A DNA stretch of 13,560 bases from the NCBI GenBank assembly GCA_025997455.1, contig BNUP01000056.1, positions 1-13,560 of the forward strand, given 5' to 3'. The notes under the pieces are model-generated. The model was not told where the DNA came from and did not search any database. It worked only from the letters and a program-made list of their open reading frames with translations. This document shows, piece after piece, positions 7,108 to 13,560 of the stretch; positions within the stretch are counted from its first letter, which is position 1, and each line of letters begins with the position of its first letter. A program made the position numbers and the translations under genes. This DNA is from Fibrobacterales bacterium. Its GTDB lineage: Bacteria; Fibrobacterota; Fibrobacteria; Fibrobacterales; Fibrobacteraceae.

Positions 7108-7182
7108 GTTGAAAGTGAAAAGTGTAAAGTTATTATTCTTTACTCTTTACTCTTTCAACTCATTTTTCTACCTTTCCCCATT
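7108..7182 (+). repeat. Leader repeat, copy 3, with long hairpin before ilvD
   Basis: Arms 7108-7129 and 7138-7159 are complementary at 19 of 22 positions around loop TTATTATT. The right arm contains heptamers TCTTTAC, TCTTTAC, TCTTTCA (7137-7157). CAACTCATTTTTCTACC and TTTCCCCATT then lead to the ATG at 7183. If transcribed, the hairpin would end 23 bases before the start codon and could affect translation. Confidence 0.7.
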
Positions 7183-7488
7183 ATGAAACTCCGTTCTCTC
7201 ACAACAATTGAAGGTCGCAATATGGCAGGGGCGCGTGCACTTTGGCGAGCCACAGGAACTAAGGAAGGTGAATTCGGGAAGCCTATAATTGCAATAGCAA
7301 ATAGTTTTACCGAGTTTGTGCCGGGGCACATTCATTTGGAGCCTGTTGCGAGGTTGGTTGCAGAGAAGGTGAGAGCGGCGGGCGGAGTCCCGAAAATTTT
7401 CAATACAATTGCCATAGATGACGGAATAGCGATGGGGCACAGCGGAATGCTTTATGAAACGAATTACAATGGCGGAAATGAGTTATAG
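7183..7488 (+). pseudogene. ilvD: Dihydroxy-acid dehydratase, N-terminal fragment truncated by the island
   Basis: Intact IlvD is an Fe-S enzyme of about 560-610 aa that makes 2-keto acids for isoleucine and valine synthesis. Residues 1-91 fit its N-terminus closely: [40 protein letters not shown], then [19 protein letters not shown]. Family similarity stops after Tyr91 (base 7455). Ten unrelated residues and a TAG follow, and from there the base composition changes to the AT-rich island. Over 500 residues with the rest of the cluster ligands and active site are missing and do not reappear before 13560. The fragment cannot be active. ATG 7183 gives the family start, and the upstream open frame from 6940 is not IlvD-like. 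It is most simply an insertion scar. Confidence 0.92.
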
Positions 7489-7497
7489 AGAATGCAA

Positions 7498-7511
7498 ATA
7501 GAAGTTTCTAT
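7498..7511. promoter_or_regulatory. Small palindrome before the island operon
   Basis: ATAGAA-GT-TTCTAT is a perfect inverted repeat 12 bases before the first ATG of the operon (7523). Its position suits an operator, but a 6-base-arm palindrome in AT-rich DNA may be chance, and no regulator gene is nearby. Confidence 0.25.
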
Positions 7512-7522
7512 ATTATAGATTT

Positions 7523-7636
7523 ATGAAGATTAAAGGATGGATAAAATATTTAGAAGATGGAGACTTTGTATCTATACCATCGCGGGATACGATAGTCAAA
7601 ATTATTATGCACGGTAAAGGAAAGACTAAAATATGA
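7523..7636 (+). CDS. Small hypothetical protein (37 aa) at the head of the operon
   Basis: A 37-codon frame begins MKIKGWIKYLEDGD and ends GKGKTKI. Its TGA overlaps the ATG of the endonuclease gene in an ATGA arrangement, the same coupling as between the TIR-STAND and methyltransferase genes, which favours translation. The product is basic at the C-terminus and has no domain I recognise. Residues 17-24 (SIPSRDTI) look like the piece of IlvD expected right after GMLY, so part of it may be ilvD debris rather than a gene. No strong ribosome binding site is visible. Confidence 0.4.
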   Translation: MKIKGWIKYLEDGDFVSIPSRDTIVKIIMHGKGKTKI

Positions 7637-9459
7637 AACAAATACGCATATATTACGAAAGTTTGGAACAAGCCGAAAATTACATTAAACCGGTAATTGA
7701 AAAAATTATTGATAAAAAAACTGTTGAATTATTTTTAGTCAAACGCCCCAAATCCGCAAAGGATTTGAATGACGGTTCTATTGCTGCCATTCAAACTATG
7801 ACAACGCCAGATGTTTTGATTACAGGTATTGCTAACAACAAAGAATATCCCTTAATTCTCATTGAATTTACGGAAGCAGTAACAACCGAAGACCACGAAT
7901 TGCAACGCACTTATGGTGCAGTTGCAGCCTATCTTTCAGGTGCTTACTACCTAAAATTATCAGGCAAAAAACATTCTGAAAAAGAGTTTGGTGGTGCGAA
8001 ATACAACCCATTTTCAACTCCAAAAATTTTTATTGAGACGGTAGGGTATGAAGGCTATATAATTGCCGATTGGAAAACCGAAAAAGGCAATAAATACACT
8101 TTGCAACGCAATCCAAAATATCCGTCTTGTCCGCCAGATATTGCCATTCTAACAGCCACTTTGCAAAATGCCGTTTCAGCTTTTGTGAGTTCTGAAAAAG
8201 ATTGGTTTAAACGCAGTTTGGCAGAATTAAAACAAGATAAATCATACCAAACTTACCGCAAACAAGTAAATGCCGCAATAGGTGCAAATGATTTGTTAGA
8301 AACATGGAAAGGTCGCAATGATAGCAACTTAAACAAACTGCGTTACTTTGTGAAAGAAAATTTTGTTGCAGCAAAAATAAATCGTTTTAGTCACGCAATG
8401 GATCCTGATAGGGGAATTTTGACATTTATTTCGTTTGTATTTTCAAAAACAAGGCAAGTTTTCGGAATTTATGCACTTGTGCGGCCACGCGGTAATGATC
8501 TGATGAAACAGGACTTAATAACGCTTAATGAAATGTGTGATAAATTGGCAACCGCTCTAGAAATGGATAAAAGTGGTATTCCCGAATGGTTAATTGAAGA
8601 ACTGAATAAAGCCGCGACAAAAGCAAAATCATTGAACGAAACAATAGATTTTCAACCTGTTTGGGAAAAATACAAGAAACAAATTACAGAAAACAAAGTT
8701 GTAATGACACTTGCCTACTTTTTAGACGGTATTTATCTAAATCACAACGGAATATGTTTGAAATGGGATAAAAGAAAGTTGGTAAATTCCACAAGTAAAA
8801 ATTTTTTGCCTGCATTTTCAGCATACTTTGATTTTTCCGATTATACCAAGCCAACGCCCATTATCGAAATTGCAAACGAGGTTGATGAAGATGAGGTAAC
8901 ATATACCATTGTTCACAAAGTGCTAATTCCAAACGGTTTTCAAATCGTTTCTGTTTCTTATCCCGGTTTGCAGGGTGGCGGTGCGATTTTACCAAACCCA
9001 GAATCAGGAAAAGCCCAACCGCGTGAATATCCTGATGTTATCGCTTTGCCGCCTGCAAATTCTAAAATTGATGTTGTGTTGAATGAAAGTAAGGGAATGT
9101 TTGCAAAGGCAGCGGTTGAAAATGATGTAGAGAAGATTTTGCGGTATAAAACAGACTCGAAATTAAAAATAGCACTCAAAGAAACATTGTTTGTTGCACA
9201 AGTTATCGACAAAAACAAGGAATTGAAAAACATTATTATCGGTGTTGCTTTTGGCGTGAAAGGTGGAACTATAATCGACTGGCGACCTGATAATGTAGAT
9301 TTTATTTTCAGAATAGCAAACCGCAAGCAGTGGGCAATCGGCATTTTCAAACAGGAAATGCGGGACTTGATAAATAGGGTTGAAGGTAAAACCAATTTTC
9401 CAACGGTTTATAAATTATGCAAGAGTAATGAAAATCAACTAAATTTAGGGTTGCAATAG
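7633..9459 (+). CDS. Putative restriction endonuclease with two PD-(D/E)XK-like motifs
   Basis: I do not recognise a named family. The 608-aa soluble protein has two stretches with the spacing of PD-(D/E)XK nuclease cores. N-terminal: TPDVLITG (58-65, Asp60), then LILIEFTEAVTTEDHELQRTY (from 74; Glu78 but Thr where Lys is usual), then AVAAYLSGAYYLKLS. C-terminal: YPDVIAL (466-472, Asp468) and VVLNESKGMF (Glu485, Lys487), a canonical D...ExK. The middle (about 190-440) is mixed alpha/beta without a clear motif. Its place at the head of an operon with a DNA methyltransferase makes it the likely restriction subunit. TIR-STAND follows after a 4-base gap. An AGGAAAG site (7618-7624) precedes the ATG by 8 bases. 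It is also possible that only one of the two domains is catalytic. Confidence 0.65.
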   Translation: MKQIRIYYESLEQAENYIKPVIEKIIDKKTVELFLVKRPKSAKDLNDGSIAAIQTMTTPDVLITGIANNKEYPLILIEFTEAVTTEDHELQRTYGAVAAYLSGAYYLKLSGKKHSEKEFGGAKYNPFSTPKIFIETVGYEGYIIADWKTEKGNKYTLQRNPKYPSCPPDIAILTATLQNAVSAFVSSEKDWFKRSLAELKQDKSYQTYRKQVNAAIGANDLLETWKGRNDSNLNKLRYFVKENFVAAKINRFSHAMDPDRGILTFISFVFSKTRQVFGIYALVRPRGNDLMKQDLITLNEMCDKLATALEMDKSGIPEWLIEELNKAATKAKSLNETIDFQPVWEKYKKQITENKVVMTLAYFLDGIYLNHNGICLKWDKRKLVNSTSKNFLPAFSAYFDFSDYTKPTPIIEIANEVDEDEVTYTIVHKVLIPNGFQIVSVSYPGLQGGGAILPNPESGKAQPREYPDVIALPPANSKIDVVLNESKGMFAKAAVENDVEKILRYKTDSKLKIALKETLFVAQVIDKNKELKNIIIGVAFGVKGGTIIDWRPDNVDFIFRIANRKQWAIGIFKQEMRDLINRVEGKTNFPTVYKLCKSNENQLNLGLQ

Positions 9460-9463
9460 AAAT

Positions 9464-12040
9464 ATGGAAACTTTAAAATTATTCATAAGTTACTGTCATA
9501 AAGACGAAATTTTGGTTTCTGATTTTGTCAGTCATATCAAACCATTAAAAGATAATGGAATTATCAGCGAATGGTACGATAGAAAAATTGAAGTAGGCAA
9601 CGAATTTCAAAAGGATATTGACAATAATCTTGAAAAAGCAGATATTATTTGTCTTATGGTGTCGCATAATTTTCTTTCTTCAACTGCGTGTATGAAAGAA
9701 AAAGATGCTGCATTGAAATTAAGAAACGAGAAAGGAGTTAGAGTAATACCTATTATTTTAGATCATTGCTTGTGGACTGAGTACAAAGAATTGAGTAATT
9801 TATTAGCACCAATAGACGGAAAGCCGATTACTTCTTTTGACAACAAAAATGAAGGATGGGTTAATGCTGTTAAATGGATAGAAAAAGCATGTTTGTCAAT
9901 AACTCAAATTAATAATTTGAAAATAAATAATGAATTTGAAACCTTTTTAGAAAGTACTGATTTGCTTGCAAAATCGCATAGTGAAAAGGAAACTCTTTTA
10001 TTGAAAGATATTCTTGTTTTCCCTAAATTGAAATATTATGACGATAAAGAAAAGTCTCATAAATACGATTCTGCTAAATTCGCAACCGAAGTATTGCAAT
10101 GTGGTAAAATAATTATTGCAGGTGAAAACCAATCGGGAAAAACTACATTATGCAAAGCACTCTTTAGAATATTCAGGGAATTGAATTACATACCAGTCTA
10201 TTTGAAAGATGATAACACACATAAGGGAAATCCGTTAAATAAACTTGAAATATCCTTTGCCGAACAATATGAATCTGTACCATTCGATACACTTGACAAA
10301 AGACGAATAGTCCCGATAGTTGATAATTTCCATTTAACTAAGTATCAAGAAAAATACATAGAACAATATAATGATTTTCCAAATCATATTTTGATAGTTG
10401 ATGATATTTTTGGGTTAGACATTAAAAATCAAACGCTCATTCAAGAATATCGTAAATTCAAAATTCGAGAATTTACAGCATTGGAGCGAAACGAGTTAAT
10501 TCAAAAATGGATACAAATTAAGGAAACCCCTCAAATACAAGGAAATTCCAATTACTTACAACAAAGTATTGATGAAAAAACAGAAATAATTGAAAATTCA
10601 TTGGGTATTGCTTTCGGGAAAGGAATAATGCCGTCATATCCATTTTTTATTTTAACCTTATTGTCGGCACAAGAAATTCAAAAGCCGTTAGATGCCGAAA
10701 TTACTTCACAAGGTTATTGCTATCAGGCATTAATCTATTTGTATTTAAGAAAAGAAGGGGTTAAAAACGACCAGATAGATATTTATGTAAATTTTCTTAC
10801 AGAGTTAGCATTTTGGCTTTACGATAAAAAAAATAATGGATTAAACCAAGAGGAATTATACGAATTTTTGAAGTATTACACTTCTCACTTTAATTTACCT
10901 ATCTCAACTACAGACATACCAAAAGTTTTATCAAATGTAAATATTTGCAAGTTTGATTCCTGTAATCAATACCATTTTTGCTATGATTATCTTTATTATT
11001 TTTTCATTGCAAAGTATTTATCCGATCACATCGAAGATAAGAGAAAACTAATTGATAACATTCTTGCAAATCTTCACAAAGATGAAAATGCCTATATTAC
11101 AATTTTCATTGCACACCATACGAAATCGAACTACATATTAGACGAACTACTTTTGAATGCTGAGATATTGTTTGAAAACTATAAGCCTGCCACATTAAGC
11201 ACTGATGATCTTTCTTTTTTTGATAAACATGAAGAACAAATAGTCAAAGCCATTTTACCTTCATACGAACATAATTCCAATGCAGAAAGAGGTAAATTAC
11301 TAACCCGAAAATCCGCAGTTGAAGATGCCAGACAAGAAAAATCTGAAAATCAATATTTAGAAGATGATGTTGCAGAATCAGAATTGCTAAAGAATATTCG
11401 ACTAAGTATAAAAACAGTTGAAGTAATGGGACTTGTTATTAAAAACAGGTCTGGTTCACTTGATTTAAAGAGATTAGAATATATTTTTGAACAAGGATTA
11501 AATGTCCATTTGCGTTTCATAACTTCATTTTTAGAACTAATCCAAAATCAACGGGCAGAACAAGAAATAGTTGAGTTTCTTACAGAAAGAATAAATGATA
11601 TAATAGAAAAAAATAATGGCAATAAAGAGCCAAGTATTGATAAAATCAAAAAATTAGCAAAAGAAATTTATTGGAATTTGAACTTTGGAGTTTTACATGG
11701 AGTTATTACAAAATCTATTCATTCTCTCGGCTCAAATAATCTACTATCCATTGCACAAACAATAAGTGATAAGACAAAAGTTCCTGCTACATTTATTGTA
11801 AATCAAGGAATTAAATTGTGGTATGCAAAAAATGTTAGAATTGATGAAATTGCAAATCGTATAAAAGAAAAGGATTTTTCACTGACTGCCAAACAATTGA
11901 TGAAACTTAAAGTTGTAGAACATTGTTTGTTACATAAAATTGATTACAAAAAAATGCAAGAAATAGAAAGTAAGTTACAAATACAGTCAGGTAAAATACT
12001 CGCAGAAAAATCAAAAACCAATCAAAAGAAAGAAATATGA
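9464..12040 (+). CDS. TIR-STAND (NACHT-like) NTPase, probable anti-phage sensor/effector
   Basis: An 858-aa protein. TIR domain at 1-142: LKLFISYCHKDE (4-15), EWYDRKIEVGNEF (36-48), then ICLMVSHNFLSSTACMKEKD (62-81). Glu79 is the likely catalytic residue by analogy with bacterial TIR NADases, which destroy NAD to stop growth. A STAND NTPase follows: Walker A GENQSGKTT (220-228), a Walker B-like IVPIVDN (282-288), FTALERNELIQKWI (337-350) and the NACHT-type FCYDYLYYFFIAKYL (505-519). The C-terminal 330 residues are helical, including IRLSIKTVEVMGLVIKNRSG, like other STAND defence proteins; this is probably the sensing part. Its stop overlaps the methyltransferase start (ATGA). The gene is visibly more AT-rich than its neighbours on both sides. 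Trigger and substrate are inferred, not shown. Confidence 0.88.
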   Translation: METLKLFISYCHKDEILVSDFVSHIKPLKDNGIISEWYDRKIEVGNEFQKDIDNNLEKADIICLMVSHNFLSSTACMKEKDAALKLRNEKGVRVIPIILDHCLWTEYKELSNLLAPIDGKPITSFDNKNEGWVNAVKWIEKACLSITQINNLKINNEFETFLESTDLLAKSHSEKETLLLKDILVFPKLKYYDDKEKSHKYDSAKFATEVLQCGKIIIAGENQSGKTTLCKALFRIFRELNYIPVYLKDDNTHKGNPLNKLEISFAEQYESVPFDTLDKRRIVPIVDNFHLTKYQEKYIEQYNDFPNHILIVDDIFGLDIKNQTLIQEYRKFKIREFTALERNELIQKWIQIKETPQIQGNSNYLQQSIDEKTEIIENSLGIAFGKGIMPSYPFFILTLLSAQEIQKPLDAEITSQGYCYQALIYLYLRKEGVKNDQIDIYVNFLTELAFWLYDKKNNGLNQEELYEFLKYYTSHFNLPISTTDIPKVLSNVNICKFDSCNQYHFCYDYLYYFFIAKYLSDHIEDKRKLIDNILANLHKDENAYITIFIAHHTKSNYILDELLLNAEILFENYKPATLSTDDLSFFDKHEEQIVKAILPSYEHNSNAERGKLLTRKSAVEDARQEKSENQYLEDDVAESELLKNIRLSIKTVEVMGLVIKNRSGSLDLKRLEYIFEQGLNVHLRFITSFLELIQNQRAEQEIVEFLTERINDIIEKNNGNKEPSIDKIKKLAKEIYWNLNFGVLHGVITKSIHSLGSNNLLSIAQTISDKTKVPATFIVNQGIKLWYAKNVRIDEIANRIKEKDFSLTAKQLMKLKVVEHCLLHKIDYKKMQEIESKLQIQSGKILAEKSKTNQKKEI

Positions 12041-13002
12041 GTATAAAGAAAACAGACGAAGAAAAATTTGATTATTTTGTAGCCGAATCGCAAGCAGAAT
12101 ATCTTGTATCACGAGAACTTGCAAAAGAGGAACGAAAATCAAAGTTGGGTTTCAACGGATTAACACCTACCGAATGGGCATTGCTATCTAAAAATGTTGT
12201 TGTTGAAGACGACCTTTTAAATCCTGTTTGGAACGACTTATCTTCGCCGAGAAATAAATATCAGTTAGAACACGGTGCAGTTTATCCTATCAAACTGTGC
12301 GAACGGTTGATAAAAATGTATTCCGCAGAGGGCGACACCATTTTTGACCCATTTTTGGGCATTGGTACAACAATGATTGCCGCACAACAACTCAATAGGC
12401 ATTGTGCAGGAACTGAATTAAATCCAAAATTTGCGGGTATCGCTCAAAATTGGTTAGACGATGTACAAGGACTTTTCGGAAACAATATGCACTACAAAAT
12501 AGTAAATGACGATTGTCGAAACTTATTGAAATACATAAGAAAAGACAAAATTCAACTTACAATCACTTCGCCACCATATGCCGATTTTATACAAAAATCC
12601 ATCAAAGACAGGGAAACAACGCACAAAACCTCTGTAATAAAATTAGAGAATAACAGCACTGTAAAACAATACAGCCAAGAAGAAAATGATTTCGGCAATT
12701 TGCCATATAAAGATTTTTTGGAGCAAATTAAGCAGATTTTGAAAGATAATTTTGAAGTTACAAAGGTAGGTGGGTACTCGTGTTGGGTCGTAAAAGATTA
12801 CCGTGATACAAAAAACAAAGTGCCGTATGTTCCATTCCATTCCGATTTGGCAAGAGCAGGCGAAGAAGTTGGTTGGAAATTTCACGATTTAATCATTTGG
12901 GACCAAACAGGGCAACGACGATTGGTTTTATTGGGCTATCCGAGTGTTTTATACACTAATCAAAATTGCTCATTTATAGTGGTGTTTAGAAAGGTAAAAT
13001 AA
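12037..13002 (+). CDS. DNA N4-cytosine/N6-adenine methyltransferase (TSPPY type)
   Basis: This is an amino-methylating DNA methyltransferase, presumably the modification partner of the upstream endonuclease. In 321 aa, HGAVYPIKLCERLIKMY (79-95) looks like motif X. Motif I is DPFLGIGTT (104-112), which binds S-adenosylmethionine, and TELNPKF (126-132) supplies the acidic residue. Motif IV, the catalytic TSPPY, is at 177-181. The order X-I-IV differs from the beta class, where TSPPY comes first. Residues after 190 (up to about 240) may be target recognition. The C-terminus (GGYSCWVVKDYRD, HDLIIWDQTG, CSFIVVFRK) resembles other TSPPY enzymes. It starts within the TIR-STAND stop (ATGA) and ends 9 bases before the nuclease-domain gene. 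The modified base cannot be read from sequence. Confidence 0.9.
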   Translation: MSIKKTDEEKFDYFVAESQAEYLVSRELAKEERKSKLGFNGLTPTEWALLSKNVVVEDDLLNPVWNDLSSPRNKYQLEHGAVYPIKLCERLIKMYSAEGDTIFDPFLGIGTTMIAAQQLNRHCAGTELNPKFAGIAQNWLDDVQGLFGNNMHYKIVNDDCRNLLKYIRKDKIQLTITSPPYADFIQKSIKDRETTHKTSVIKLENNSTVKQYSQEENDFGNLPYKDFLEQIKQILKDNFEVTKVGGYSCWVVKDYRDTKNKVPYVPFHSDLARAGEEVGWKFHDLIIWDQTGQRRLVLLGYPSVLYTNQNCSFIVVFRKVK

Positions 13003-13011
13003 ATAAAAGAT

Positions 13012-13440
13012 ATGGTTAATTGGAAAGTATTTGAAACGAAATACGATAATCGTGAGCAATGGGCATTTGAAAATATGTCTCATTGGCTTTTTTGTGCTGA
13101 AATGGGTTGCTCTATTGGATTGTTTCGCTATAAAAATCAGGCGGGAATAGAAACTGAACCGATTGACAACAATGGCAAAATTTATGGATTTCAAGCCAAA
13201 TATTATTCAACTCCTATTGCTCAAAATAAAAATGATATTATTGATTCAATTCAAAAAGCAAAGGCAAAAAATCCTCAACTTAATACTATTCTATTATATC
13301 TGAATCAAGAATTTTCAGAAGGAACAAAACAAAAGAAACCGAAATATTTAATAGATATAGAACAAGCAGCAACAAATGTAGGTGTAGAAATTGAATGGCG
13401 CGTACCAAGTCATTTAGAATGTCAATTATTACAACTATAG
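13012..13440 (+). CDS. Stand-alone PD-(D/E)XK-like nuclease domain of the STAND-effector type
   Basis: A 142-aa protein matching what I recall as an N-terminal effector domain of large NACHT/STAND proteins. FE (19-20) lies in the first helix, GLFRYKNQAGIETEPI (36-51) carries the acidic residues, GFQAKYY (59-65) gives the QxK strand, and NPQLNTILLYLNQ (87-99) and EIEWRVPSHLECQL (126-139) close the domain. In those large proteins a STAND NTPase follows this point; here the frame stops three codons after SHLECQL, at TAG 13438-13440, and no NTPase remnant follows. It may be a working detached effector that partners the neighbouring TIR-STAND or restriction proteins, or a truncated gene. It lies 9 bases after the methyltransferase stop, same strand, low GC. 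Metal-dependent DNA cleavage is expected from the motifs but untested. Confidence 0.72.
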   Translation: MVNWKVFETKYDNREQWAFENMSHWLFCAEMGCSIGLFRYKNQAGIETEPIDNNGKIYGFQAKYYSTPIAQNKNDIIDSIQKAKAKNPQLNTILLYLNQEFSEGTKQKKPKYLIDIEQAATNVGVEIEWRVPSHLECQLLQL

Positions 13441-13458
13441 TGCTTTCCTTTTTTTGGA

Positions 13459-13491
13459 CAAGATTTGTTCTTATTTAAGGTGCAAATCTTG
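13459..13491 (+). terminator. Weak stem-loop after the defence operon
   Basis: CAAGATTTG (13459-13467) pairs exactly with CAAATCTTG (13483-13491) over a 15-base loop, followed by T-rich CTTTGTTTGTTCTG. The position 18 bases after the operon's last stop suits transcription termination, but the stem is AT-rich and the T-tract broken. No coding sequence is recognised in 13441-13560. On the minus strand TATATTTG (near 13507-13516) resembles a -10 box. Confidence 0.35.
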
Positions 13492-13560
13492 CTTTGTTTG
13501 TTCTGTTCACAAATATAGAATTTTAATTTCAAAAAAGCAAGGGATATTTTCATAAAAGTG

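Larger units (their letters stand above)
6856..7182. other. Divergent intergenic region with hairpins and leader repeats, no gene seen
   Basis: It lies between the minus-strand glgA-like gene and plus-strand ilvD. It holds an orphan leader repeat (minus strand, 6928-6881) and a stem GGGCG-T-GGTT/AACC-CGCCC (6971-6992) followed by TTTT. It also holds a hairpin ATTCTGCG/CGCAGAAT (7016-7023/7030-7037) and a direct repeat GGAAACTCGGCGGTGCAA-like at 6900-6917 and 7087-7105. A frame open from 6940 into ilvD has no coding character before 7183. Confidence 0.7.

Noticed and set aside
6940..7182. Upstream in-frame extension of ilvD
   Set aside because: It translates hairpins and leader repeats with no protein-like conservation. 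IlvD proteins start at the MKLRSLTT region.
13424..13553. Minus-strand 42-codon ORF at the right edge
   Set aside because: No recognisable domain or ribosome site, composition is that of AT-rich intergenic DNA, and its 3' end overlaps the nuclease-domain gene.
7456..13560. CRISPR array, integrase or transposase that would explain the island
   Set aside because: No spaced direct repeats and no integrase or transposase motifs were found in any frame of the window.

Overview
The window looks like the chromosome of a Gram-negative bacterium, interrupted on the right by an acquired, more AT-rich defence island. MlaE, a likely lipoprotein protease and a PAAR spike-tip protein all imply an outer membrane. 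Two boxes of the TAnnTTTG type and the often weak Shine-Dalgarno signals fit the Fibrobacteres-Chlorobi-Bacteroidetes group. I cannot name a genus.

Core part (1-7455). An S41 carboxyl-terminal processing protease (154-1983) overlaps by one base an MlaE-type lipid-transport permease. Then come an orphan PAAR protein, a degenerate EPSP-synthase-like protein (GTG start) whose last residues are encoded by a perfect hairpin, and an NAD kinase. A CAU-anticodon tRNA and a divergent GT5 glycogen/starch-synthase-like protein follow on the minus strand. A divergent intergenic region then leads to the first 91 codons of ilvD (dihydroxy-acid dehydratase), which is cut off abruptly.

Island (about 7456-13440). 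Directly after the ilvD break the DNA becomes AT-rich and carries one tight plus-strand operon: a 37-codon ORF, a 608-aa putative restriction endonuclease with two PD-(D/E)XK-like motifs, an 858-aa TIR-STAND (NACHT-like) NTPase, a 321-aa TSPPY-type DNA methyltransferase, and a 142-aa stand-alone nuclease domain of a type I recall at the N-terminus of large STAND proteins. Two junctions are 4-base ATGA overlaps and the other gaps are 4 and 9 bases, so the genes are probably co-expressed. My inference is a composite anti-phage cassette: restriction-modification as first line, a TIR-STAND sensor/NADase as backup, and a detached nuclease domain as a second effector or partner.

Non-coding structure. 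A dispersed leader repeat sits immediately before the start codons of the protease, PAAR and ilvD genes, and once without a gene upstream of the glgA-like gene. It comprises tandem pyrimidine heptamers, a TTTCTAC-type box and a C run. A palindrome cluster lies between the EPSP-synthase-like and NAD kinase genes. The first 78 bases of the window are an exact inverted copy of an internal piece of the protease gene, which may be an assembly or amplification artefact.
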